A stretch of DNA of 64,000 bases from Simiduia curdlanivorans. GTDB lineage: Bacteria; Pseudomonadota; Gammaproteobacteria; Pseudomonadales; Cellvibrionaceae. The translations under genes were made by a program, and so were the position numbers. This document shows, in pieces, positions 55,829 to 64,000 of this stretch (the first letter of the stretch is position 1; each line of letters begins with the position of its first letter). The stretch spans positions 1 to 64,000 of the forward strand of contig NZ_JAUFQG010000004.1 of NCBI RefSeq assembly GCF_030409605.1, given 5' to 3'. The notes under the pieces were generated by a model. That model made no database searches and was not told the DNA's origin. It saw only the letters and a program-made list of their open reading frames with translations.

Positions 55829-57150
55829 TAGGATGCGGGTATCTGTAAAGTTTGACCAATTTTGATGGAGGAGCCATTGATATTATTGGCTTTGCGAATA
55901 TCGGCCACCGAGACATTGTGCCGGCGGGCAATCGCGGAAAGGGTATCGCCGCGGGCGATTACATACTCGCGCGCCGGCGTGCCTTTGCCACCGCGCTTTT
56001 GCCAGGCTATGTAAGTATCTGACGGCGCTACGTCGTAAAAATAATCGGTGATACCGTTAAAAATCGCGCGCGCCATTTTTTCACGGTAGCTTGGGTTAGC
56101 GAGGTTTTTCGCCTCTTGCGGATTGGAAATGAAACCCGTCTCCACCAAAATCGATGGCACATCGGGTGATTTCAACACCAAAAAGCCGGCCTGTTCCACG
56201 TGATTTTTATGCATGTGGGCAACTTTTTTCATCGAGTTCGCCACCCGCTCTCCCACGGTTAAACTGTGGCTTAAGGTGGAGGTCATGGAGAGATCGACCA
56301 ACACCGAGGCGAGCATTTCATCGCGACCATTGAGAATAGTGCCCTCGCCGCCGAACAAATCCGCTTCGTTTTCGCGCTGCGCTAAAAACCGTGCCATTTC
56401 ACTGGTGGCGCCGCGCTCCGACAACGCAAACACCGAGGCACCGCGGGCATTTTTGTTGGTGAAGGCATCGGCGTGAATCGACACAAATAAATCCGCGCGC
56501 TCGTTGCGCGCCAGATCCCGGCGTTTTTCTAGCGGAATGTAGTAATCGCCTTTGCGCGTCATCACCGCGCGATAACCGGGCTCTTTATCCACCAGTTTTT
56601 GCAGCTCGCGGCTGATCGCCAATACCACATCTTTTTCCCGCAGCCGGCTTGGCCCGAGTGCGCCTGGGTCTTCACCACCGTGACCGGCATCGATGGCGAT
56701 AACGATATCGCGCTGCGCGGTGGGGATTTTTGCCTCGATGGTTTTTTCGATTTTAATTTCGCTATCGAACAGGTCGATCACCAAGCGATCGGCTTTGTCG
56801 CCAAACTTTTTCAGCACCAAGCTGCGCGGACGCACGGAAGCAGACAAATCTAAAACAATGCGCAAATCATCTTGGTTGCGCGGCGCCGTGCGCACCGAGC
56901 GAATCGGCGTATCGGTCAAGGGCAATTCCGCCAAACTGGATTTTAATTTTACCGAACTGATATCCACCACTAAACGGTCTGGATTGGAGAGGGTGAAAAT
57001 ACTGTGCTCCACCGGCCCGCTTAAATCGAAAACAATGCGGGTGTGATCGGGCGCACGCCACAGCCGGGCGCTATCAATCGTCGCGGCCACGGCCCAAGGT
57101 GCACTCAAGCTAACAATACATAACACTAAAATTGCCAGCGGTCGCATCAT
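55828..57150 (-). CDS. amiC: N-acetylmuramoyl-L-alanine amidase (AMIN-Amidase_3-LysM)
   Basis: This periplasmic zinc amidase cleaves the peptide from MurNAc and splits septal peptidoglycan. The 440-residue protein has a signal peptide (cleavage near WAVAA), an AMIN targeting domain (about 25-125), the catalytic Amidase_3 domain with IDAGHGGEDPGA, SIHADAF and LVETGFISN, and a C-terminal LysM (VIARGDTLSAIARRHNVS). ATG at 57148-57150 follows AGGAG. It lies between tsaE and mutL, the usual place of amiB in enterobacteria. Confidence 0.93.
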   Translation of the reverse strand: MMRPLAILVLCIVSLSAPWAVAATIDSARLWRAPDHTRIVFDLSGPVEHSIFTLSNPDRLVVDISSVKLKSSLAELPLTDTPIRSVRTAPRNQDDLRIVLDLSASVRPRSLVLKKFGDKADRLVIDLFDSEIKIEKTIEAKIPTAQRDIVIAIDAGHGGEDPGALGPSRLREKDVVLAISRELQKLVDKEPGYRAVMTRKGDYYIPLEKRRDLARNERADLFVSIHADAFTNKNARGASVFALSERGATSEMARFLAQRENEADLFGGEGTILNGRDEMLASVLVDLSMTSTLSHSLTVGERVANSMKKVAHMHKNHVEQAGFLVLKSPDVPSILVETGFISNPQEAKNLANPSYREKMARAIFNGITDYFYDVAPSDTYIAWQKRGGKGTPAREYVIARGDTLSAIARRHNVSVADIRKANNINGSSIKIGQTLQIPAS

Positions 57151-57205
57151 GGCGGCCCCTACTCCTGTATTGCTGATGAAGCGTGCGGTGCGGCTAGCGC
57201 CCCAG

Positions 57206-57691
57206 TCACGCATTATTTTTCGCGGCCAAGGCCTGAACGGCTATCTGACCCAGAGCGCTCTTTGCCTCAAGTGCCAAACTGCGCCCGATACCTTTTTCTT
57301 CATCCTGTAATACCGCCACTGTAACGCGCAAATCCGGTTCAGGCAAAACACCGGCACCTTTGTTTGGCCACTCGACAATGCACAGCGCCGCTTGATCAAA
57401 ATAATCGCGAATGCCCATATACTCGAGTTCTTCCGGGTCACCTAGGCGATACAAATCAAAATGGTAAACCCGACGCTCGGCAAAGCTGTATGGCTCCACC
57501 AGTGTATAGGTGGGACTCTTAACCGAAGCTGAATGACCGAATGCCTGCAAGATACCTCGGGTTAAGGTGGTTTTGCCGGCACCCAACTGCCCCTCTAAAA
57601 ACACCACGCCACGCGGCAAGTGCGCGCCAATAAGCGCGCCCAGAGTCACCATTTCCGCTTCGCCAAAAGCAGACAACACCACTGTCGCCAT
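57206..57691 (-). CDS. tsaE: tRNA threonylcarbamoyladenosine biosynthesis ATPase TsaE
   Basis: TsaE is the ATPase that resets the TsaBD complex during t6A37 synthesis on tRNA. The 161-residue protein has the P-loop GQLGAGKTT, the SPTYTLVEPY motif and the FDLYRLGDPEELE motif. It lies four bases after nnr and before amiC. Confidence 0.96.
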   Translation of the reverse strand: MATVVLSAFGEAEMVTLGALIGAHLPRGVVFLEGQLGAGKTTLTRGILQAFGHSASVKSPTYTLVEPYSFAERRVYHFDLYRLGDPEELEYMGIRDYFDQAALCIVEWPNKGAGVLPEPDLRVTVAVLQDEEKGIGRSLALEAKSALGQIAVQALAAKNNA

Positions 57692-57695
57692 GTTC

Positions 57696-59207
57696 TTACA
57701 ATCCGTTCAGGAGCCAACGCACGGCCGGCAATAAATCAGTCGCTAATAAACCGCGCTGACCATCCGCTTCAGCCATCTGGTCACCCGCCATGGCATGCAC
57801 CTGTGCGCCAAGCATGGCGGCTTGGGGCGCCGATAAGCCTTGAGCCAACAAGGCGCCGATGATGCCGGCCAACAAATCGCCCATGCCAGCACTGGCCATA
57901 CCCGGGTTGCCAGCATCTACCAAGTACAACCGTGGGCCCTCCGAATCTGAAAATGCCACCAAGGAACCGGCGCCCTTTAATACCACCACGGCATCGGTTT
58001 TCGCCACTAGTGCCAACGCGGCGGCGGCGCGATCGGCCTGCACTTGGGCACTAGACAGGCCTAAGAGACGAGCCGCTTCGCCGGGATGCGGGGTGATCAC
58101 ACTGTTGTTCGGCAAACCATAAGAAGCCTGCTTAGCCAATAAGTTCAAGCCGTCAGCATCGATACACGTGGGTTGTGCACAAGCCAACACTTGCGCCAAG
58201 AGTTGCTCGCCCCATGCCCCCTGACCCAAACCCGGGCCCACCACAAAGGCCGTGGCCTGCCGACATTTTTCCTGCGCCTCAATACCGGCATCCACACCTA
58301 GCGCCATCAACTCGGGCTGGCGACTCAGCGCCAGCTGAGCGGTTAGTGGCCGGCTAATTAAACTCACCATACCGGCACTGGCGCGCAGGCCCGCTTGCGC
58401 GGCAATCAATGCCGCACCGGCCATGCCCTCGTCGCCGCCGACCACGGCCAAATGGCCGAAACTGTGCTTGTGGGTATCCAAGCCGCGCGCCGGCAGCGCC
58501 GCGATCAAGCTTTCGTAATCTAAACGCCGCGCTTTGGTGGCCAACTGGCAATCGCTCAGATCGCCCTGCAAATCGGAAAAACACACCGCACCGGCACAGG
58601 CGCGACCGGCGCCGGTAAACAAACCAAACTTAAGCCCAACAAAGGTCGCCGTGACATTGGCGCTCACCGCTTGGCCCATAACAGCGCCGGTATCGGCGCA
58701 AATACCCGAAGGTAAATCCAGCGCCAACACCTGCGCCGGCTGGGCGTTAATCCACGCGATAGCAGTAGCCATCTGGCCGCGCACCTCGGCGTTCAAGCCT
58801 GTGCCTAACAGCCCATCGACGATCACATCGGCCGCGAGCTGCTCTTGCTCGTCAAAGGCCGACATAGTCACCCCTTCTTGCTGCGCGAACTGAAACGCTT
58901 GGGCCGCCGCACCGGTCAATGTTGCCGGATCTGACAGCCAGCGCAGGGTGACCTCAAAATTTTTCGCCTGCGCCAAGGCCGCCACTATATAGCCATCGCC
59001 ACCGTTATTGCCGCCACCGCACAACACCACTAAGCGCTTGGCCTCGGGCCACTGACGCAGCAACTGCTCAAAGGCAAAACGACCGGCGCGCTTCATCAGC
59101 ACGGTGGCGGGAATGCCCTGCTCTTGAATCAGGTATTGATCTAACTGGCGTACGGATTGAGCGCTATAGAGTGCGCTGGGCAGAGTGGAATGGACCTTCG
59201 CTGACAT
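57696..59207 (-). CDS. nnr: Bifunctional NAD(P)H-hydrate epimerase/dehydratase
   Basis: This repair enzyme converts damaged NADHX and NADPHX back to the normal cofactors. The 503-residue protein has an N-terminal epimerase domain (YjeF-N; GGGNNGGDG) and a C-terminal ADP-dependent dehydratase domain of the ribokinase fold (TPHPGEAARLLG, NPGMASAGMGDLLAG). It starts the minus-strand block that runs through tsaE, amiC, mutL and miaA and is divergent from queG. Confidence 0.95.
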   Translation of the reverse strand: MSAKVHSTLPSALYSAQSVRQLDQYLIQEQGIPATVLMKRAGRFAFEQLLRQWPEAKRLVVLCGGGNNGGDGYIVAALAQAKNFEVTLRWLSDPATLTGAAAQAFQFAQQEGVTMSAFDEQEQLAADVIVDGLLGTGLNAEVRGQMATAIAWINAQPAQVLALDLPSGICADTGAVMGQAVSANVTATFVGLKFGLFTGAGRACAGAVCFSDLQGDLSDCQLATKARRLDYESLIAALPARGLDTHKHSFGHLAVVGGDEGMAGAALIAAQAGLRASAGMVSLISRPLTAQLALSRQPELMALGVDAGIEAQEKCRQATAFVVGPGLGQGAWGEQLLAQVLACAQPTCIDADGLNLLAKQASYGLPNNSVITPHPGEAARLLGLSSAQVQADRAAAALALVAKTDAVVVLKGAGSLVAFSDSEGPRLYLVDAGNPGMASAGMGDLLAGIIGALLAQGLSAPQAAMLGAQVHAMAGDQMAEADGQRGLLATDLLPAVRWLLNGL

Positions 59208-59275
59208 TGAGTTATCTCGATGAGGGTAAAATCTGTCAGAATTATACGGAAAAGCCCCTCACAGCGACACGGACA

Positions 59276-60400
59276 ATGCCCCAAGCCACTGAAAATGCAT
59301 CACTTATTTTGCTCGCCGAACGGATAAAAGCCCACGGCCGCACACTGGGCTTCCAGCAAGTGGGAATTACCGACATCCGATTGCACGCCGAAGAGACCCG
59401 ATTATCGGCCTGGCTAGACAAGGGCTACCATGGCGACATGGCTTGGATGGCCGATCACGGCAAGATGCGCACCCGCCCCGATGAACTTTTGCCCGGCAGC
59501 CTGCGTGTGATCAGTGCGCGCATGGACTACCTGCCCGGCGACACCAAACTCATCGCCGCGCTAAAAGATGGCGAAACCGCCTATATCTCCCGCTACGCCT
59601 TGGGCAGGGATTACCATAAACTCATCCGCAAACGCCTGAGCCAACTGGCGCAATTTATCGAAATCGAAGCCGAAAAACTGGGCCTGCCGCTACCTGAGGG
59701 CTTTCAACACCGCGCCTTTGTCGATAGCGCCCCCGTGTCGGAAAAGCCCTTAGCCGCAAAAGCCGGCCTGGGCTGGCAGGGCAAACACACCCTAGTGCTA
59801 AACAGCGAGGCCGGCAGTTGGTTTTTCCTCGGCGAAGTACTCACCTGCTTTGCCCTGCCTATCGATAAAAGCGAACAAATCGATCGCTGCGGCGACTGCA
59901 CCGCCTGCTTAAAAGTCTGCCCGACTGATGCCTTTCCGCGCCCCTATGAACTCGACGCCAGACGCTGCATTTCCTATTTAACCATCGAAAACAAAGGCCC
60001 TATTCCCGAAGAATTTCGCGAGCCCATGGGCAACCGCGTGTTCGGCTGCGACGACTGCCAAGCCATCTGCCCGTGGAATAAATACGCCAAGGCCACAGAG
60101 GAGTTAGATTTCTTACCGAGGCACCAGCTCGACAACACCAAGCTGGTAGAATTGTTTCAATGGACCGAACAAGAGTTCCTAGACCGCAGCGCCGGCTCGC
60201 CGTTGAGAAGAGTTGGCTTTGAACGCTGGCAGAGAAACCTAGCGGTGGGCTTGGGCAATGCACCATCGAGCGATGAAATTATCAACGTTTTGCAGCTAGC
60301 GCTGCGCGACGCTACACCGATGGTGGCCGAGCATATTGAGTGGGCGCTGGAGCAGCAAGGGCGGCCGAATAGACGGCGGAAGAGGAAGATAAAGCAGTGA
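59276..60400 (+). CDS. queG: Epoxyqueuosine reductase QueG
   Basis: QueG reduces epoxyqueuosine to queuosine in tRNA, using cobalamin and two [4Fe-4S] clusters. The 374-residue protein has both ferredoxin-like motifs (CGDCTACLKVCP and CDDCQAICPWN). The ATG at 59276 gives the usual length; the upstream frame overlaps nnr. The C-terminus is basic (RPNRRRKRKIK). Gene order nnr-queG back to back is widespread. Confidence 0.96.
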   Translation: MPQATENASLILLAERIKAHGRTLGFQQVGITDIRLHAEETRLSAWLDKGYHGDMAWMADHGKMRTRPDELLPGSLRVISARMDYLPGDTKLIAALKDGETAYISRYALGRDYHKLIRKRLSQLAQFIEIEAEKLGLPLPEGFQHRAFVDSAPVSEKPLAAKAGLGWQGKHTLVLNSEAGSWFFLGEVLTCFALPIDKSEQIDRCGDCTACLKVCPTDAFPRPYELDARRCISYLTIENKGPIPEEFREPMGNRVFGCDDCQAICPWNKYAKATEELDFLPRHQLDNTKLVELFQWTEQEFLDRSAGSPLRRVGFERWQRNLAVGLGNAPSSDEIINVLQLALRDATPMVAEHIEWALEQQGRPNRRRKRKIKQ

Positions 60401-60486
60401 GACTGGGGATTTCCTCCGAAGGTTTTGTGGGGTTTTTACTGTTGCGGAGCTTGGGATAAATAATGTTAGTTAAGTGGAATGTTTAG

Positions 60487-60526
60487 CTTGTTCATTTTCT
60501 TTTAATGAAAAAAGAAAATGAACAAG
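60487..60526. repeat. Perfect 17-bp AT-rich inverted repeat
   Basis: CTTGTTCATTTTCTTTT (60487-60503) and its exact complement (60510-60526) flank a 6-base loop, AATGAA. It lies in the 177-base gap between the convergent genes queG and orn. It could act as a bidirectional terminator, although there is no separate GC-rich stem; the T-rich half would give a weak T tract within the stem. Confidence 0.7.
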
Positions 60527-60577
60527 GCAACTGCAAAGTCCAACCTACACAGTATCAACCCATCAACCCAACAAATA

Positions 60578-61126
60578 TCAAAACTTAATAAACTCCTTCC
60601 GATAATGCTGCAACTCGGCAATAGAATCGCGAATATCATCCATGGCCAAATGACTCGAAGATTTCTTCACCCCGGCTAACACCTCTGGCGCCCAGCGCCG
60701 GGCTAATTCCTTCACCGTGCTGACATCTAAATTGCGGTAGTGAAAGAAGCGCTCAAGCGCCGGCATACCGCGCACGAGGAAGCGGCGGTCTTGGCAGATG
60801 GAGTTGCCGCACATGGGCGACTTGCCCTTGGGCACCCATTGCTCAAGGAAGGCAATAGTCGCGGCTTCTGCCCCTTGGGCTGAGGTTTGGCTGTCTTTTA
60901 CCCGCTGCGTGAGGCCCGAGCCACCGTGCTGACGGGTATTCCACTCGTCCATACCGGCCAGTGCGGCATCGCTTTGGTGCACGGCGAACACAGGGCCTTC
61001 GGCTAAGACATTGAGCTGCGCATCGGTCACGATGGTGGCAATTTCGATGATGACATCGGTATCCGGGTCTAAACCGGTCATTTCTAGGTCGATCCAGACT
61101 AAATTATCGTCGGCTATGGGGCTCAT
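60578..61126 (-). CDS. orn: Oligoribonuclease
   Basis: Orn degrades very short RNAs and pGpG to nucleotides; it is essential in many gammaproteobacteria. The 182-residue DEDDh exonuclease has WIDLEMTGLDP (first Asp and Glu), the middle SICQDRRFL aspartate, and SSHLAMDDIRDS (His and last Asp). It is divergent from rsgA, its standard neighbour. Confidence 0.97.
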   Translation of the reverse strand: MSPIADDNLVWIDLEMTGLDPDTDVIIEIATIVTDAQLNVLAEGPVFAVHQSDAALAGMDEWNTRQHGGSGLTQRVKDSQTSAQGAEAATIAFLEQWVPKGKSPMCGNSICQDRRFLVRGMPALERFFHYRNLDVSTVKELARRWAPEVLAGVKKSSSHLAMDDIRDSIAELQHYRKEFIKF

Positions 61127-61227
61127 GGGCTTTCACTCGTATTTTTTTGAGGGCGCACGTTTTACAATGCAGTCCATAGTTTAGCAAGCCTTATCCCCTA
61201 TGAGCCAAAAACCATGATCTATCGCCT

Positions 61228-62271
61228 ATGAGCAAACGCAAGCTCAACCGCCGCCAAACGTGGCGGATCGAGAAAATCCAACAGGAACGCAGCGACCGCG
61301 CTAACAAGCGCGACGCGAAAGCCGATCAGCAATTACAAGACGATAGCTTGGGGCCGGAGGAATTTGGCTTGGTGGTGGCACACTATGGCAAGCGCATTGA
61401 GGTGGAATCTTTAAACCAGGCCGACGATGCCGGTAGCACTGAGGGCGAGGTGATAAGCTGCCATTTTCGCGCTAACCTAGGTTCACTCGTCACCGGCGAC
61501 AAGGTGGTGTGGCGGCGCGGTAAAGATGCCGGCGTGATAGTGGCCGTGCAACCGCGTCACTCGCAGTTACAAAGGCCAGACCCCTACGGCGACCTGAAAA
61601 CCATCGCCGCCAATATCGACCGCATCATTATTGTTGCCGCGCCCTACCCAGAACCCCACGCCAATTTAATCGATCGCTATTTAGTGGCAACCGAGGCGCT
61701 GGGGCTAACCCCGCTCATTTTATTCAATAAATCAGACCGCATTGATGCCAGCAACCAAGCCAAGCTAGATTGGTTGACCGAGCGCTACGCGAGCCTTGGC
61801 TATGACGTGTTGAAAGTCTCGACCAAAACTCGGGAAAACATCGAGCAATTAACCGCGTATCTCGGTAATTACACCAGCGTCTTCGTTGGCCAATCGGGCG
61901 TGGGTAAATCCTCGTTGATTAATAGCTTGCTACCGGGCTATGAAATCAAAGTCGGCGAGCTGTCTGAAGCCACACAAAAGGGCACCCACACCACCACCAC
62001 GGCGCACCTTTATCACTTCCCTTCCGGCGGCCATTTAATCGACTCGCCCGGCATACGGGAGTTCGGCCTATGGCATATGGAGCCGGCCGACGTGCTCGAT
62101 GGTTTCATCGAGTTTCGACCCTTATTAGGTTACTGCAAGTTTCGCGACTGTAAACACGACCGCGAACCCGGCTGCGCACTACACAAAGCACTGGAAGCCG
62201 GCGAAATCAGCCAATCGCGCTTCGACAGCTGCAACATGATTCTCAATAGCCTAGACCACCCGCACGGTTAA
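61228..62271 (+). CDS. rsgA: Small ribosomal subunit biogenesis GTPase RsgA
   Basis: RsgA checks the decoding centre of the maturing 30S subunit. The 347-residue protein has an OB domain and a circularly permuted GTPase: NKSD (G4) comes before GQSGVGKSS (G1) and DSPGIREF (G3). A zinc site (CKFRDCKHDREPGC) closes the fold. The ATG at 61228 has no strong ribosome binding site but gives the normal basic N-terminus (SKRKLNRRQ). Confidence 0.96.
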   Translation: MSKRKLNRRQTWRIEKIQQERSDRANKRDAKADQQLQDDSLGPEEFGLVVAHYGKRIEVESLNQADDAGSTEGEVISCHFRANLGSLVTGDKVVWRRGKDAGVIVAVQPRHSQLQRPDPYGDLKTIAANIDRIIIVAAPYPEPHANLIDRYLVATEALGLTPLILFNKSDRIDASNQAKLDWLTERYASLGYDVLKVSTKTRENIEQLTAYLGNYTSVFVGQSGVGKSSLINSLLPGYEIKVGELSEATQKGTHTTTTAHLYHFPSGGHLIDSPGIREFGLWHMEPADVLDGFIEFRPLLGYCKFRDCKHDREPGCALHKALEAGEISQSRFDSCNMILNSLDHPHG

Positions 62272-62323
62272 ACCTACGCTGAGTTTGCCGGAAAGCACGG
62301 GCAGACTCAGCTATTCTTCAACC

Positions 62324-63979
62324 ATGACAAATGCCATCGCCATTACCCCTATTCAACTGCAAGCCCCGCGCGGTGCCGACCATTGGCGCAAGCTATTTAA
62401 TCTCGCCGACTTAACGCTACTGCCCGGGAGTTTTGAACGGGTTGATCTGGCCTTGAAACACCCGAGCAGCAGCGCCGACCGAGTGGCCAGCGCCATGAAA
62501 GACGACCCAGCACTGTGCCTGCACTTCTTCCTGCGCGCCAATCGACTGGTGCAGCGCTCGGGTAACGAAGTGCACTCGCTGCCCCACATGATTAGCCTAT
62601 TGGGCTTTACCACTGTGGCTCAAATTCTCAAAAGCCTGCCGGTGGCAGAGCGGCCGCTACCGTTTTACTGGCAGCAACTACAGGTCAGCCTATTGCGGCG
62701 CAACCTATTGATGCGCTTACCACTACACAACTTAGGCATAGATCCAACGCAGTTAGAATTCTCGGTGCTATTCAGCGACTGCGAGCAATGGTTGCGCTGG
62801 CATTTCGCAACGAGAGAGCAGCTGCATTACCAGGGCTTAGCGCGCAACCCCAAGATTGGCCCCATTAAAGCGCAACAACTGGTTTTTGGCACGGACGTAG
62901 GCGCCCAACTGCGCCTAAATTTACAGCACCAAAGCCTACCCAATGACCTGAAAGAAACTTTGCAGCAAAACCCAAAAAGCCTGAAGCAAATTCTCAAATC
63001 ACTGCTAAAGGGCATTCAAGGAAAAGCTTTTAGCGCGCCATTACACAAGCGCCAAAGCCTCATTTTTTTGCTCGATAGATTGGTGGCTAACTTTTGCAGC
63101 TCGCCAATCCACAGCAGCACCAAGCGCTATCAACAATTGGTCGCACAATTGCTGCAAATTGCTGAAGCCAGCGTGGCCCAAAACCTACATCAAGTTGCCG
63201 GAGAGTTGGCGCCCTTGCACGCCAGCCTTATCGATACCCACCCTGCCCGGCGCCTGCTGTGTGCTTGGCCCAAGGGGCTAGATGAGCCAATATACGCGCT
63301 GCCGAGCCCACAACACGCTACCGCAAAAAAAGTGCCCCAAAAGCCAGTAGCAGTAGCAGATACCAGCACGCCTAATTTGCGCGACACTAACGCTGCAATA
63401 AGCCGCTCCCAACCAAACTACGAAACTCAAAACGCGAGCGCAAATCGACTGCTCGATAATCGCTTTTTAAATGCGAACTTGGTGCGGCAAGGTTTGCTAG
63501 CGCTGACAAAGGGGGAGCCTAGCCTCAACTCTCTTAATACCATTTTTCAAACCCTCAGCGATGCGCTTCAACAGGGTATGGGCATGAGCTTCGGTGCGAT
63601 ATTGGTGCCAATCACAGATGGCACTTGGCAGCCAAAATGTCAGTTTGACGAAGGGGATCTTCCCCCTATGGAGCAACTGCCAACGACACACCTATTCAGC
63701 AAAATGAGCGCCAAGCCGGCTGCCATTTTAATCGACAAAGATAACCGCGCCGCCATTCTCGAGCAGCTGCCGAGCCAGCTTAAAGTCAAGCTCGACGAAA
63801 GAGAATTATTGTTAGCCTCATTATTTTTAAACACCAAGCTCGTGGCCATTTTGCTGGCGGGTGAAGTGGATTTGGCGCCACCGAGAGTGCGAACCTGTAA
63901 GCGCCTAGCACAAGCTACCCAACTAGCCATTGCCCGACTTGCCTTACAAGTACAACGGCAAAGCGCGATCAAGCGCTGA
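62324..63979 (+). CDS. HDOD-GAF domain protein
   Basis: This is a 551-residue cytoplasmic protein. The N-terminal 210 residues resemble an HDOD domain (MKDDPALCLHFFLRANRLV, HSLPHMISLLGFTTV). A Gln/Leu-rich helical middle part follows, then a low-complexity linker (about 345-385), and a C-terminal GAF-like domain of about 150 residues (MSFGAILVPI, LNTKLVAILLAGE). Proteins of this build occur in marine gammaproteobacteria as signalling proteins without enzymatic HD residues. The ATG at 62324 is preferred over a frame start 39 bases upstream that lacks a ribosome binding site. No output partner is visible in the window. Confidence 0.75.
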   Translation: MTNAIAITPIQLQAPRGADHWRKLFNLADLTLLPGSFERVDLALKHPSSSADRVASAMKDDPALCLHFFLRANRLVQRSGNEVHSLPHMISLLGFTTVAQILKSLPVAERPLPFYWQQLQVSLLRRNLLMRLPLHNLGIDPTQLEFSVLFSDCEQWLRWHFATREQLHYQGLARNPKIGPIKAQQLVFGTDVGAQLRLNLQHQSLPNDLKETLQQNPKSLKQILKSLLKGIQGKAFSAPLHKRQSLIFLLDRLVANFCSSPIHSSTKRYQQLVAQLLQIAEASVAQNLHQVAGELAPLHASLIDTHPARRLLCAWPKGLDEPIYALPSPQHATAKKVPQKPVAVADTSTPNLRDTNAAISRSQPNYETQNASANRLLDNRFLNANLVRQGLLALTKGEPSLNSLNTIFQTLSDALQQGMGMSFGAILVPITDGTWQPKCQFDEGDLPPMEQLPTTHLFSKMSAKPAAILIDKDNRAAILEQLPSQLKVKLDERELLLASLFLNTKLVAILLAGEVDLAPPRVRTCKRLAQATQLAIARLALQVQRQSAIKR

Positions 63980-64000
63980 CCCGAGTACAACATTGATTTA

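Noticed and set aside
1..64000. Mobile elements, prophage, CRISPR arrays, restriction or toxin systems
   Set aside because: No transposase, integrase, terminal repeats, regularly spaced repeats or defence-type genes were seen. Nearly all genes are core-type with conserved neighbours.

Overview
The window is a 64 kb stretch of gene-dense chromosome, about 55% GC by eye, from a gammaproteobacterium. The best guess is a marine member of the Cellvibrionaceae or a close relative of that group and the pseudomonads. Supporting signs are a Vfr-type CRP, EarP together with an EF-P carrying Arg32, an AmgK-MurU pair divergent from lptD, a fatty acid cis/trans isomerase, a trpEGDC block, and a YeaG-YeaH-SpoVR operon behind a sigma-54 promoter. 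No tRNA, rRNA, insertion sequence, prophage or CRISPR array was seen. The genus assignment is an inference.

Left part (1-15.6 kb): two divergent genes, a Ycf46-like AAA+ ATPase and a Cache-HAMP-PAS histidine kinase, each interrupted by a single-base indel in a short A run. Then come coq7, msrC, an orphan periplasmic binding protein, an OsmC/YhfA protein, vfr, and a YbaY-like lipoprotein. Next is a signalling island. A REC-histidine kinase hybrid points left and an HTH-REC regulator points right. Between them, on the minus strand, lies a well delimited candidate non-coding RNA of about 330 nt with its own sigma-70-like promoter and a strong intrinsic terminator. The stress operon yeaG-yeaH-spoVR follows.

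Middle part (15.9-45.3 kb): galE faces the classical lptD-surA-pdxA-rsmA-apaG-apaH operon. amgK-murU (peptidoglycan recycling) runs divergently from lptD. Beyond these are an M48 protease lipoprotein paired with an unrecognised lipoprotein, a DUF3530-like protein, rpe-gph, and a dicarboxylate symporter fused to a periplasmic binding domain. The tryptophan block trpE-trpG-trpD-trpC with a UPF0316 gene comes next, then a lipoprotein-type cis/trans isomerase, a 2OG-Fe(II) oxygenase, an MscS channel with a VanZ protein, a META protein, and earP-efp.

Right part (45.3-64 kb): an orphan binding protein is followed by a long minus-strand housekeeping block. In transcription order it is nnr, tsaE, amiC, mutL, miaA, hfq, hflX, hflK, hflC, (terminators), DUF2065, hisZ, purA. 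The conserved neighbours queG, orn and rsgA follow, and a HDOD-GAF protein closes the window.

Most of the window is ordinary core genome. The observations most worth a second look are the candidate RNA at 9483-9814 and its signalling neighbours, the symporter-binding protein fusion, the sigma-54 promoter of yeaG, the hairpin ahead of hfq, and the two frameshifts near the left end.
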